Below are positions 51,025 through 59,542 of a stretch of 64,000 nucleotides of DNA, piece by piece. The notes under the pieces are model-generated. The model had not been told where the DNA came from and ran no database searches. It saw only the letters and a program-made list of their open reading frames with translations. Every line of letters starts with the position of its first letter. The first letter of the stretch is position 1. Source of the DNA: CAVUMR01 sp963742715 (GTDB lineage: Bacteria > Actinomycetota > Actinomycetes > Mycobacteriales > Micromonosporaceae); contig CAVUMR010000001.1 of the NCBI GenBank assembly GCA_963742715.1, positions 682,001 to 746,000 of the forward strand. The letters are read 5' to 3'. A program made the translations under genes and the position numbers.

Positions 51025-51039
51025 AAGGAAATGGACACC

Positions 51040-51816
51040 ATGGCCAAGCGCATCGAAGCGGTGAACGTGTCCGCGTACTACGGCTCGTTCACGGCGATCG
51101 CGGACATCACGATGACGATCGAGCCGAAGTCGGTCACCGCCCTGATCGGGCCGTCCGGCTGCGGAAAGTCGACGTTCCTGCGGGCGATCAACCGGATGCA
51201 CGAGGTGGTACCGAAGGCGCGGGTGGACGGCAGCATCCTGATCGACGCCGAGGACATCTACGGCGCCGGCGTCGACGTCACCGCGGTACGCCGCACCATC
51301 GGCATGGTGTTCCAGCGCCCGAACCCGTTCCCGACCATGTCGGTGTACGACAACGTGATCGCGGGACTGCGGCTGGCCGGAGTACGGAAGAAGTCGGTAC
51401 TGGACGAGGCCTGCGAGTCCGCGCTGCGCCGCGCGCACCTGTGGCAGGAGGTGTCCGCACGGTTGGACAAGCCCGGTGCCGGACTGTCCGGGGGGCAGCA
51501 GCAGCGGCTGTGCATCGCCCGCGCGATCGCGGTCGAGCCGCAGGTGCTGCTGATGGACGAGCCCTGCTCCGCGCTGGACCCGATCTCCACGCTCGCGATC
51601 GAGGACCTGATCAGCGAGTTGAAGGACCGGTACACCATCGTCATCGTCACCCACAACATGCAGCAGGCGGCGCGGGTGAGCGACCGTACGGCGTTCTTCA
51701 CCATCGAGGCGACCGGTGAGCCCGGCCGGCTGGTCGAGTACGACGAGACGCCGACGATCTTCACCAACCCGAAGCAGCGGCGTACCGAGGACTACGTCAC
51801 CGGCCGCTTCGGCTGA
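51040..51816 (+). CDS. pstB: Phosphate ABC transporter ATP-binding protein PstB
   Basis: 258 aa, the family length. Walker A GPSGCGKST, Q-loop MVFQRPNPFP, signature LSGGQQQRL, Walker B VLLMDEPCSALDP and switch His (VTHNMQQA) are all intact. It powers phosphate import. The ATG at 51040 has AAAGGAA 9 nt upstream; the ATG at 51031 has none at proper spacing. Confidence 0.95.
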   Translation: MAKRIEAVNVSAYYGSFTAIADITMTIEPKSVTALIGPSGCGKSTFLRAINRMHEVVPKARVDGSILIDAEDIYGAGVDVTAVRRTIGMVFQRPNPFPTMSVYDNVIAGLRLAGVRKKSVLDEACESALRRAHLWQEVSARLDKPGAGLSGGQQQRLCIARAIAVEPQVLLMDEPCSALDPISTLAIEDLISELKDRYTIVIVTHNMQQAARVSDRTAFFTIEATGEPGRLVEYDETPTIFTNPKQRRTEDYVTGRFG

Positions 51817-51882
51817 CCGGCTCTCTTCGCGGGCGGTGCCCCGTTTAGAGCGCCGTTCACCGCGGCTAGTCGCGCGGGCTCG

Positions 51883-52119
51883 TCAGCGGCGGGACCGGCG
51901 CTTGGCCTTCGGCCGCCCGGTGCCGGCCGCGCCGTTGCGCTTCGCGGTGAGGGTCCAGATCGTGCCCACCAGTGCCGCGAGGACGGCGAGCAGGAGGAGC
52001 CGGCGACCGACGCGCCGCGGCGCCGGGGTCGTCTCCGGGTCCGACTGCGCCGCGATGGCCGCGGCCGGTGTGCTCATCCGAGCTTCGTCCACCATGGAGA
52101 GACTTGCTTGCTGGTCCAT
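51883..52119 (-). CDS. Small single-span membrane protein
   Basis: 78 aa: about 36 soluble residues, one transmembrane helix (LLLLAVLAALVGTIWTLTA) and a strongly basic tail (RPKAKRRSRR). The ATG at 52119 follows GAGGGGGA. Function unknown. Convergent with pstB. Confidence 0.65.
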   Translation of the reverse strand: MDQQASLSMVDEARMSTPAAAIAAQSDPETTPAPRRVGRRLLLLAVLAALVGTIWTLTAKRNGAAGTGRPKAKRRSRR

Positions 52120-52261
52120 GCGAATCCCCCTCAGGCCACCTGGTGACTACATTGGGTCAGAGTACGCACACCACGCGTGGGACCGCAGGACATCACCCGA
52201 TTGCACCTGGGTACGGCATCGTCGCCGGTCACCGCCGTCCGAGCGGCTACCACGGAGTACC

Positions 52262-53140
52262 TCAGTAGCCCGGTTCTCCCGGTAGTACTACGTACGCTCT
52301 GTCACCATCGAACACCGCGCGCGGCTCGATCGGCTCGAGCTGACGGGTACCCGCGGCAGCCAGCGCGCCCGCGACATCGTCGTACCCGGACAGCTCCCGC
52401 AGCGTGATCGCGGTCGGCGGCAGCATGCCGAGCTCGCCGGCCTCGTGCTGCGCGAGCGCGTCGGCCGGCCGTACCCACACGGTCCGGTCGGCTTCGCCGC
52501 CCACGTCCCGGGTCCGCTGCAGCTCCGGCATCGCGGCCAGGAAGAAGTACGTGTCGTACCGGCGCGGCTCGAACGCCGGGGTGATCCACCGCGCCCACGG
52601 CGCGAGCAGGTCGGTACGTACCAGCAGCCTCCAGCGGTACAGCAGATCGGCGAAGCCGACCTCGTGCGCCACCAACGCCTGCCGCGCCACCTCCCAGTCG
52701 TCGCCGCTCACGTCACCGACCACGGTGTGCGGATCGGGACCTGCGAGCAGTACACCTGACTCTTCGAAGGTTTCCCGGACCGCGGCGCACACGATCGCCC
52801 GGGCGGTGCCCTCGCCGGCCGCGGTGCCTCGCGCGCCAGCGGGTTCCGGAGTCCCGGTGGACAGCCCGAGGCGGCCGGCCCACCACTGTGGAGACCCGCC
52901 CGCCCAGCCGACCTCGTGCTCGGCGTCCCGCGGATCGACCGAACCACCGGGGAACGCGTACATCCCGGAGGCGAACGCCATCGTCAGCACCCGCCGGATC
53001 ATGTACACCTCGAGGCCACCGGCGGCGTCCCGCAGCAGCAGCACGGTGGCGGCCAGGCGCGGCTCGGCCGGGGTGGCGGCTCCGGTGGCGAACCGGCGCG
53101 CGTGCTCGGCCAGCGACGCCGGCAGGGTCCGGCCCGTCAC
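52262..53140 (-). CDS. NUDIX hydrolase
   Basis: 292 aa. The NUDIX box is split by an insert: the glycine (GMYAFPGGSVDP) begins the box and the acidic helix appears later as AVRETFEESGVLL, the layout of the long NUDT19-like/actinobacterial NUDIX proteins. Downstream, LYRWRLLVRTDLLAPWARWITP and RRYDTYFFLAAMP complete the family. It is likely a (d)NTP or CoA-derivative pyrophosphatase. The GTG at 53140 is chosen because the longer frame overlaps the protease gene and is Arg-rich. Confidence 0.82.
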   Translation of the reverse strand: MTGRTLPASLAEHARRFATGAATPAEPRLAATVLLLRDAAGGLEVYMIRRVLTMAFASGMYAFPGGSVDPRDAEHEVGWAGGSPQWWAGRLGLSTGTPEPAGARGTAAGEGTARAIVCAAVRETFEESGVLLAGPDPHTVVGDVSGDDWEVARQALVAHEVGFADLLYRWRLLVRTDLLAPWARWITPAFEPRRYDTYFFLAAMPELQRTRDVGGEADRTVWVRPADALAQHEAGELGMLPPTAITLRELSGYDDVAGALAAAGTRQLEPIEPRAVFDGDRAYVVLPGEPGY

Positions 53141-53259
53141 GTCGCGCGGTCCGCCGGTCAACGCGACCGGCCCGCGAGCAGGGCGCCCGGAGCGCCGACA
53201 CACAGCACGGGCCGAGCGTATCGGCCGCTCGGCCCGTGACTGTTCGCGGTGCTGTCGTG

Positions 53260-54123
53260 CTACGGCTTGGGCAGTACGCACCCGGGCAGGTTCAGATCGA
53301 TGTCACTACCAGCGCCGATGCAGGCCGAGAGCTGGTAGGTCTCCTGGCCGTACCCGATGCCGGGGTGCACGGTGACGTTGCCGCTCTCGTCCACCTCGCA
53401 CGGGTTGTTCAGCGAGCAGTCCGGCCCGCCCTCGTTGCCGGTGTTGTTCACGCCCACGACCAGCCCGGACGCGGCGTCCACCACCGGCGAGCCGGAGGTG
53501 CCACCGATGGTGTCGCACTCCGGCGTGTAGCGGATCGAGTCGACCCAGGTCCAGGAGTCCTCCTGCAGCCGGTAGGCGAACCCGTCCACGAAGCAGGAGT
53601 AGATGGTCTGCCAGTAGCCGGAGACCACCCGGATGTCCGCGCCCTGGGTCGGGTGCGCGGTGGACAGCGTCAGGGCCGGTACGCCGTACGTCGCCTGGAT
53701 GTCCGCGTACGTCGTGTCCAGCTTGTACAGCGTGACGTCGGTGTCGGTCATCGTGTTGTATTCCATGTCGGCCGCGTGCAGCGTGCCGAGCGTGCCTGAA
53801 CCGTCCGGCGTGAGCAGGCTGAACGACCGGCTCGACGGCATGTCCACGTTGACCTCACCCGGGCCGGGGAAGCCGTACTCGCTGCAGTGCCCGTTGGTCA
53901 GCACCAGGGCCGGGTCGGTGTCGGCGGCGGTGGGCGTGCGGACGACCGAGCCGGAGCAGTTGCTCAGCGCGACGATGCCGGTGAAATCGACGGCGGCGAT
54001 CGGGGCGGACCGCACCGGAGTGGTCGCCGCGGGCGCGGCGGCGGCCGAGGTGGCGCCAGCGGTCACGGCGACCGCTGCGGTGATGAGACTTGCGGCTAAC
54101 GCGCGGACAAGGCCGGCGGCCAT
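53260..54123 (-). CDS. Secreted trypsin-like serine protease, paralogue A
   Basis: 287 aa. Sec signal (ALAASLITAAVAVTAGATSAAAA) then a propeptide-free looking S1/V8-like domain. Catalytic residues are H79 (LTNGHC), D129 (DTDVTLYKL) and S210 (GGTSGSPV). C56 and C80 probably form the His-loop disulfide. The GGTSGSP motif is like glutamyl-endopeptidase/V8-type enzymes rather than GDSGGP trypsins. It is one of three tandem copies. The start is the ATG at 54123 after AAAGGAGT, a site identical in the other copies. Confidence 0.85.
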   Translation of the reverse strand: MAAGLVRALAASLITAAVAVTAGATSAAAAPAATTPVRSAPIAAVDFTGIVALSNCSGSVVRTPTAADTDPALVLTNGHCSEYGFPGPGEVNVDMPSSRSFSLLTPDGSGTLGTLHAADMEYNTMTDTDVTLYKLDTTYADIQATYGVPALTLSTAHPTQGADIRVVSGYWQTIYSCFVDGFAYRLQEDSWTWVDSIRYTPECDTIGGTSGSPVVDAASGLVVGVNNTGNEGGPDCSLNNPCEVDESGNVTVHPGIGYGQETYQLSACIGAGSDIDLNLPGCVLPKP

Positions 54124-54213
54124 GGCGACTCCTTTGTCAGGGGCGGACGGACGGGCCGGCGACCACCGCATCAGCGAGGGCGCCGGCCTGTCCGCGGAAC
54201 CACACTTCGGTTG

Positions 54214-55080
54214 CTACGGCTTGGGCAGCACGCAGCCCGGCAGGTTCAGATCGATGTCGCTACCAGCGCCGATGCAGGCCGGAATCTGGTAGGTCTCCTG
54301 GCCGTACCCGATGTCGAAGTGCACGGTGACGTTGCCGCTCTCGTCCACCTCGCACGGGTTGTTCAGGGTGCACTGCTGGCCGTTCTCGTTGCGGGTGTTG
54401 TTCACGGCGATGACCTGGCCGGAGTTGGCGTCGACGACCGGCGAGCCCGAGGTACCGCCGATGGTGTCGCACTCCTGCGTGTACCGGAGCGAGTCGACCC
54501 AGGTCCAGGGCTCCTCCTGCAGCCGGTACACGAAGGCGTCCAGCGTGCAGGAGTAGATGGTCCGCCAGTACCCGGACACCACGCGAAGATCGGTGCCCGC
54601 GGTCGGGTGCGCGTCGGACAGGGTCAACGCCGGTACGCCGTACGTCGCCTGGATCTGCGCGTACGTGGTGTCGAGCTTGTACAGCGTGACGTCGGTGTCG
54701 GTCATCGTGTTGTATTCCATGCTCGTCGCGTGCAGCGTGCCGAGCGTCCCCGACCCGTCCGGCGTGAGCAGGCTGAACGACCGGCTCGACGGCAGGTCGA
54801 CGTTGACTTCACCCGCCCCGGGCATGCCGTACTCGCTGCAGTGCCCGTTGGTCAGCACCAACGCCGAGTCGGTGTCGACGGCGGCGGGTGTACGGACGAT
54901 CGAGCCGGAACAGTTGCTCAGCGCGACGATGCCGGTGAAATCGACGGCGGCGATCGGGGCGGACCGCACCGGCGCCTGGACGGTCGCCGCTGGGGCGGCG
55001 GCGGCCGAGGTGGCACCGGTGGTGACGACAGCAGCGGTGATGACACTCGCTGCCAAGGCGCGGACAAGGCCAGCGGCCAT
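54214..55080 (-). CDS. Secreted trypsin-like serine protease, paralogue B
   Basis: 288 aa, very close to copy A (identical ends: SDIDLNLPGCVLPKP). Catalytic motifs LTNGHC, TDTDVTLYKL and GGTSGSPV are intact, with the same signal peptide style. The main differences are in the GYW(R/Q)TIYSC(T/F) loop and surface positions. It has its own ribosome binding site (AGGAGTC), and 90 bp separate it from copy A. Confidence 0.85.
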   Translation of the reverse strand: MAAGLVRALAASVITAAVVTTGATSAAAAPAATVQAPVRSAPIAAVDFTGIVALSNCSGSIVRTPAAVDTDSALVLTNGHCSEYGMPGAGEVNVDLPSSRSFSLLTPDGSGTLGTLHATSMEYNTMTDTDVTLYKLDTTYAQIQATYGVPALTLSDAHPTAGTDLRVVSGYWRTIYSCTLDAFVYRLQEEPWTWVDSLRYTQECDTIGGTSGSPVVDANSGQVIAVNNTRNENGQQCTLNNPCEVDESGNVTVHFDIGYGQETYQIPACIGAGSDIDLNLPGCVLPKP

Positions 55081-55160
55081 GACGACTCCTCTGACTAGGC
55101 GGGACGGACGAGACCGGGATCCGCCGGGACTCGCGAGGTCGCTGGCCCTGTCCGCGTACT

Positions 55161-55245
55161 AGCTATCTGCGGGGTCTGGCTAACGTGCGGGGTCTGACTA
55201 ACGTGCGGAGGTCTGGCTGTGTGCAGGACGTAGCTGTGCGGGATC
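55161..55245. repeat. 18-bp degenerate repeats between protease genes B and C
   Basis: Three to four units of the type GTGCGGGGTCTGGCTAAC lie between protease C (stop 55250) and protease B (start 55080). No coding role is apparent. Confidence 0.6.
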
Positions 55246-55249
55246 GGTG

Positions 55250-56107
55250 CTACCGGGGCAGCGCGCAGCCCGGCAGGTTGAGGTCGATGTCGCTACCGGG
55301 ACCGATGCAGGCCGGGATCTGGTAGGTCTCCTGGCCGTACCCGATGCCGTAGTGCACCGTGACGTTGCCGGACTGGTCGACCTCGCACGGGTTGTTCAGG
55401 GTGCACTGCTGGCCGTCCTCGTTGCGGGTGTTGTTGACCCCGACCACCTGACCGGAGTTGGCGTCCACGATCGGGGAACCCGAGGTGCCGCCGATGGTGT
55501 CGCACTCCGGCGTGTACCGGATCGAGTCGGAGAACGTCCAGCCGCCCTCGAGCAGCTGGTAGGCGAACCCGTCGATGGAGCAGGTCCAGATGGACTGCCA
55601 GTAGCCGGAGACCACCGCGATGCTGGTACCCGCGGCCGGGTGACCGGCCAGCACCAGTGCGGGGATGCCGTATGCCGCCTGGATGTCGGCGTACGTGGAG
55701 CTCAGCTTGTACAGGGTGACGTCGGTACCGGTCATCGAGTTGTACTCGATGCTGGTCGCCTGCAGGGTGCCCAGCGAGCCCGAGCCGTCCGGGCTCAGCA
55801 GGCTGAACGTCCGGCTCGACGGCAGGTTGGTGTTCACCTCGCCCGGACCGGGGAACCCGTACTCGCTGCAGTGGCCGTTGGTCAGCACCAGCGCCGGGTC
55901 GTTGTCGGACGCACTCGGCGTGCGGACGACCGAGCCGGAGCAGTTGCTGAGCGCGACCGCCCCGGTGAAATCGACGGCGGCGATCGGGGCGGACCGCGCC
56001 GGCGCCTGGGCGGTCGCCGGGGCGGCGGTCGCCGACGTGGCACCAGTGGCGACGACTGCGGCGGTGATGAGACTTGCGGCTAGGGCGCGGACTATGCCGG
56101 CGGCCAT
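55250..56107 (-). CDS. Secreted trypsin-like serine protease, paralogue C
   Basis: 285 aa; the most divergent of the three and the first in transcription order. Triad motifs LTNGHC, GTDVTLYKL and GGTSGSPI are conserved, and the mature end is SDIDLNLPGCALPR. The ATG at 56107 follows GAGGAGT. The frame is open back to 56332 but the leading 75 residues come from a repeated leader and are not a signal peptide. It is probably transcribed from the promoter at 56286-56314. Confidence 0.85.
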   Translation of the reverse strand: MAAGIVRALAASLITAAVVATGATSATAAPATAQAPARSAPIAAVDFTGAVALSNCSGSVVRTPSASDNDPALVLTNGHCSEYGFPGPGEVNTNLPSSRTFSLLSPDGSGSLGTLQATSIEYNSMTGTDVTLYKLSSTYADIQAAYGIPALVLAGHPAAGTSIAVVSGYWQSIWTCSIDGFAYQLLEGGWTFSDSIRYTPECDTIGGTSGSPIVDANSGQVVGVNNTRNEDGQQCTLNNPCEVDQSGNVTVHYGIGYGQETYQIPACIGPGSDIDLNLPGCALPR

Positions 56108-56119
56108 GGCGACTCCTCT

Positions 56120-56182
56120 GATCGGGGCGGGACGTCCTGTGATCGGGGCCGGACGTCCTCTGATCGGGGCGGGACGAACGAC
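56120..56182. repeat. Three 21-bp repeats in the leader of protease C
   Basis: Three units of GATCGGGGCGGGACGTCCT(G/C)T type (56120, 56141, 56162) lie in the presumed 5' UTR just before the ribosome binding site of protease C. Confidence 0.75.
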
Positions 56183-56639
56183 GGCCGACCACCGGAGACC
56201 CCGCGTGCCGTCCACCAGATTGATCGAGGTGGATATAAGACACCTGCGCGGTATCAGAGAGTCTGCACGTTTCATCCTGATCGGCATGTTATGCCGCACA
56301 CGCCAACCGGACAATATATGAGCGAGCCTCACGCACCAGCCTAAGCCGACAAAAGCGACGGCATAGGACCCGGAAAACGCTCGTACCAGCGCCGATATCC
56401 GCCAAGGCGCGGTGACCGGACCTGGCCGACCGGGAAAAGCGGTACCCGGGCACGAACGGCGACACCGCGCGGACCGGGCCGCACCGCCGATCAGCCTGGG
56501 GCCGGGGCGCCCGCATGGCCGCCCACCCGGTCGGGGTGTCGTGGCCGCGGCGCACCACGCCCGCGGCGCGGCATGATCGGCGGCGCGGAGCCGGAGCGGC
56601 GATTATGGTGCGGACCGGAGCGGCTCTCGGGAGGCATTG
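56183..56639. other. Non-coding region between protease C and the oxidoreductase
   Basis: About 460 bp. The left part (56222-56330) is notably A/T-rich and contains the protease promoter. The right part is GC-rich with no supported ORF, and ends in GGGAGG, the ribosome binding site of the oxidoreductase. No tRNA or repeat is seen. Confidence 0.5.
56286..56314 (-). promoter_or_regulatory. Predicted promoter of the protease cluster
   Basis: On the minus strand TTGTCC (-35, 56314-56309) and TAACAT (-10, 56291-56286) are 17 bp apart in an A/T-rich patch. The implied leader is about 170 nt. The 13-mer TGTGCGGCATAAC within it also occurs at 15872-15884 in the promoter of the secreted M15-like gene. 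Confidence 0.5.
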
Positions 56640-57638
56640 ATGGCAGATCGGACCGTTCGCTGGGGCATCCTCGCCACCGGCGGCATCGCCGCGGCGTTCA
56701 CCGAGGACCTGCTGCGGATGCCGGACGCCGAGGTGGTCGCGGTCGGCTCCCGGACCGCCGATGCCGCGGAGCGGTTCGCCACCCGGTACGGGATCGCCCG
56801 GGCGTACGGGAGCTGGGCCGAGCTCGCCGCCGATCCGGAGGTCGAGGTGGTGTACGTGGCCACCCCGCACGCCGCGCACCACGCCGCCGCGGCCACCTGT
56901 ATCGAGGCGGGCACGGCGGTACTGGTGGAGAAGCCGTTCACGCTGTCCCTGGCACAGGCCGACGATCTGATCCGCCGGGCGGACGAACGCGACGTGTTCT
57001 GCATGGAGGCGATGTGGACGCGGTGCCTGCCGGCGGTACGACAGCTGCACGCGCTGGTCGCCGACGGGGCCATCGGTGAGCCGCGGGTGCTGCACGCGGA
57101 CTTCGGCCTGGTGGCGCCGGCCGAGGCGACGCACCGGTTGCGCGCGCCAGCTCTCGGCGGGGGCGCGCTGCTGGATCTCGGCGTGTACCCGGTGTCCCTC
57201 GCCCACCTGATCTTCGGCGCGCCGGACTCGGTCAGCGCCTGGGCCCGGCTGTCGCCCGAGGGCGTCGACGAGAACACCGGAGTGCTGCTCGGGTACGACA
57301 GCGGCGCGGTCGCCACCCTCACCTGTTCACTGGTCGCGGACACGCCGCAGACCGCCGCCATCACCGGTACCACCGGCCGGATCGAGCTGGCCCGCGGCTT
57401 CTTCCACCCGTCGACCTTCACCCTGTACCGGGCCGATCGCGATCCCGAGTTGTTCGAGGTGCCGTACGTGGGCAACGGGTTCACCCACGAGGCGGCCGAG
57501 GTGATGCGCTGCCTGCGGGCCGGGGAGCGGGAGAGTGCGCTGGTACCGCTGGACGACACCCTCGCGGTGATGGGAGTGCTCGACGCGGTACGGGCCCAGA
57601 TCGGCCTGCGGTACCCGCACGAGGAGGCGGCCGGCTGA
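56640..57638 (+). CDS. Gfo/Idh/MocA-family oxidoreductase
   Basis: 332 aa. The N-terminal Rossmann domain has WGILATGGIAAAF (dinucleotide loop) and the family motif VLVEKPFTLS (E-K-P). The C-terminal sheet domain includes GGALLDLGVYPVSLA. It oxidises or reduces a sugar or trans-dihydrodiol using NAD(P); substrate unknown. Start ATG 56640 follows GGGAGG; a TTG codon precedes it but is not needed. Confidence 0.87.
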   Translation: MADRTVRWGILATGGIAAAFTEDLLRMPDAEVVAVGSRTADAAERFATRYGIARAYGSWAELAADPEVEVVYVATPHAAHHAAAATCIEAGTAVLVEKPFTLSLAQADDLIRRADERDVFCMEAMWTRCLPAVRQLHALVADGAIGEPRVLHADFGLVAPAEATHRLRAPALGGGALLDLGVYPVSLAHLIFGAPDSVSAWARLSPEGVDENTGVLLGYDSGAVATLTCSLVADTPQTAAITGTTGRIELARGFFHPSTFTLYRADRDPELFEVPYVGNGFTHEAAEVMRCLRAGERESALVPLDDTLAVMGVLDAVRAQIGLRYPHEEAAG

Positions 57639-57666
57639 CCCGCCGCGGCGCCGCTGTCTCGCGCCG

Positions 57667-57774
57667 CAACCACTCGCTGCTACCCCGCCGCCGCAGCCAC
57701 TCGCTGCTACCGCGCCGCCGCAACCACTCGCTGCTACCGCGCCGCCGCAACCACTCGCTGCTACCCCGCCGCCG
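57667..57774. repeat. Four 27-bp tandem repeats
   Basis: Units begin at 57667, 57694, 57721 and 57748 with consensus CAACCACTCGCTGCTACCGC followed by GCCGCCG. They fill the space between the convergent stops of the oxidoreductase (57638) and the phosphate transporter (57790), where a terminator would be expected. No strong hairpin is evident in one unit. Confidence 0.85.
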
Positions 57775-57789
57775 GGCCGGCAGCGGCGC

Positions 57790-58791
57790 TCAGTCGAGGA
57801 ACTGTGCGGACACGAAGTACACCAGAGCCGCGAAGATCGCCGCGGCCGGCAGCGTCAGCACCCACGCGGTGACGATGTTGCCGGCGACCCCCCACCGGAC
57901 CGCCGACAACCGCTTGGTCGTACCGACCCCCATGATCGCGGCGGTGATGGTGTGCGTGGTCGAGATCGGTGCGCCGAACCCGATCGCCGCGACGTAGAGG
58001 ACGGCGCTCGCGGTCGACTCGGCGGCGAAGCCCTGCGGCGGGTCGAGGTGGATGACCCGCCGGCCGAGGGTGCGGATGATCCGCCAGCCGCCCGAGTACG
58101 TGCCGACCGCCAGCACCGCGGCGGTCAGGAAGTACACCCAGATCGGGATGTGGTAGGTGCTCTGCACACCGCCCACCACCAGCGCGAGCACCACGATGCC
58201 CATGGTCTTCGCGGCGTCCTGCATGCCGTGGCCCAACGCCATCCCCGCGGCCGAGACGCTCTGCGCGATCCGGAAGCCCCGGTTGAGCTTGCCCGGGGTC
58301 TGCCGGCGGAAGATCCACATGATCGCGAGCATGATCAGGAAGCCGAGGAGCAGGCCGACGACCGGCGACAGGACCATCGGAATGACGACCTTGTCCAGGA
58401 TGCCGGCCCACTTCACCGAGCCGGTGGCGCCGAGGGTGGCACCGACCAGCCCGCCGATCAGCGCGTGCGAGGAACTGGACGGCAGGCCGAAGTACCAGGT
58501 GATCAGGTTCCACGCGATCGCGCCGACCAGGCCGGCGCCGACCACCACCAGGCTCGCCCGCCCGGCCGGCAGCGTGACGATGCCCTTTCCGACGGTACTG
58601 GCGACCTTGGCGCCGAAGAACGAGCCGACCAGGTTGCCGGCCGCGGCGAGCCCCAGCGCCACCCGCGGGGTCAACGCCCTGGTCGACACGGAGGTGGCGA
58701 TCGCGTTGGCCGCGTCGTGGAAGCCGTTGGTGTAGTTGAACGCCATCGCCAGGAAGATCACGATGGCGATGCCGATGGTCAACGAATCCAC
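57790..58791 (-). CDS. pit: Low-affinity inorganic phosphate transporter (PiT family)
   Basis: 333 aa with about ten membrane helices. The two PiT signature repeats are NYTNGFHDAANAIATSVS near the N-terminus and MALGHGMQDAAKTMGIVV near the middle, plus GLPSSSSHALIGGLVGA and GAPISTTHTITAAIMGVG. It carries phosphate or metal-phosphate in symport with protons. It lies 3 bp after the DUF47 gene, in one operon. Confidence 0.94.
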   Translation of the reverse strand: MDSLTIGIAIVIFLAMAFNYTNGFHDAANAIATSVSTRALTPRVALGLAAAGNLVGSFFGAKVASTVGKGIVTLPAGRASLVVVGAGLVGAIAWNLITWYFGLPSSSSHALIGGLVGATLGATGSVKWAGILDKVVIPMVLSPVVGLLLGFLIMLAIMWIFRRQTPGKLNRGFRIAQSVSAAGMALGHGMQDAAKTMGIVVLALVVGGVQSTYHIPIWVYFLTAAVLAVGTYSGGWRIIRTLGRRVIHLDPPQGFAAESTASAVLYVAAIGFGAPISTTHTITAAIMGVGTTKRLSAVRWGVAGNIVTAWVLTLPAAAIFAALVYFVSAQFLD

Positions 58792-58794
58792 GCG

Positions 58795-59421
58795 TCAGGA
58801 CTCCTTGACCGCGATGGTCTCGACGGTGTTCGCGACATGCTCGAAGGCGTCGACCGCGGCTTCCAGCTCGTCCGCGACCTCCTTGAGCTTCAGCACCGTC
58901 AGCGCGTCGTACTCCCCGCTGAACAGCCGGACCAGCAGCATCCGGTACGCCTGGTCGCCCTCGTTCTCGAGCCGGTTGACCTCGATCCAGTAGTCCTGGA
59001 GCCCGGTCATCTTCTTCAGCTTGGACATTCCGTCCGCGGTGAGCTTGGCCAGCTGGTTGAGCACCTCGATCTGCTCGCCCATCTCGCGCGGCAGCGACGG
59101 CAGTGCTGACAGTCCGTACAGGTACACGAGGCTGCCGGCCGCTTCGATGTGGTCCATCACGTCGTCGAGCAGGGAGCCCAGGCGGTAGATGTCCTCGCGG
59201 TCGAACGGCGTGATGAACGTTGAGTTGATCTTGTTGTACAGCTCATGGGTCACGTCGTCGTTGTCGTGCTCCACCTCGACCAGGCGCTCGCTCACCGACT
59301 GCGAGTCGGCGTCCGGGAGCGTCAACTCGGTCAGCAGCTCGGCGCCGCGCGCCAGGTTGTGGGTAGCCCGACTGAAGTAGTCGTAGAACGCGTCCTCGCT
59401 GGGACGGAGCTGAAATCGCAC
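58795..59421 (-). CDS. DUF47 PhoU-like Pit accessory protein
   Basis: 208 aa, helical. The DUF47 motif FDREDIYRLGSLLDDVMDHI binds metal in PhoU-like folds, and EVNRLENEGDQAYRML is the matching repeat. Such proteins are encoded directly with Pit transporters and regulate them. The GTG at 59421 has GAGG upstream. The PHO box at 59514-59542 is about 95 bp upstream. Confidence 0.9.
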   Translation of the reverse strand: MRFQLRPSEDAFYDYFSRATHNLARGAELLTELTLPDADSQSVSERLVEVEHDNDDVTHELYNKINSTFITPFDREDIYRLGSLLDDVMDHIEAAGSLVYLYGLSALPSLPREMGEQIEVLNQLAKLTADGMSKLKKMTGLQDYWIEVNRLENEGDQAYRMLLVRLFSGEYDALTVLKLKEVADELEAAVDAFEHVANTVETIAVKES

Positions 59422-59513
59422 GGAGACCTCGTCGCTATGGCCGGTATCGGGCGCTGGGAATGCTAGGACCTTGCCGCGACTGCTGCGAACTGCGTACCCG
59501 TCTGTCCAAGGTG

Positions 59514-59542
59514 GTTCATCTGCCGTTTACCCGACGTTCACT
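59514..59542. promoter_or_regulatory. PHO box upstream of the DUF47-pit operon
   Basis: Three direct-repeat units at exact 11-bp spacing: GTTCATC (59514), GTTTACC (59525) and GTTCACT (59536). It lies between the PPK2 stop (59538, overlapping by 5 bp) and the DUF47 start, in inverse orientation relative to that operon. A TAGCAT hexamer on the minus strand at 59465-59460 may be the -10 box. This suggests that Pit is also under SenX3-RegX3 control, directly or as a repressed target. Confidence 0.7.

Noticed and set aside
57481..57750. 89-aa ORF of repeated RRRGSSEWL units over the 27-bp array
   Set aside because: Created by a repeat period divisible by three, antisense to the oxidoreductase end, and without a ribosome binding site.
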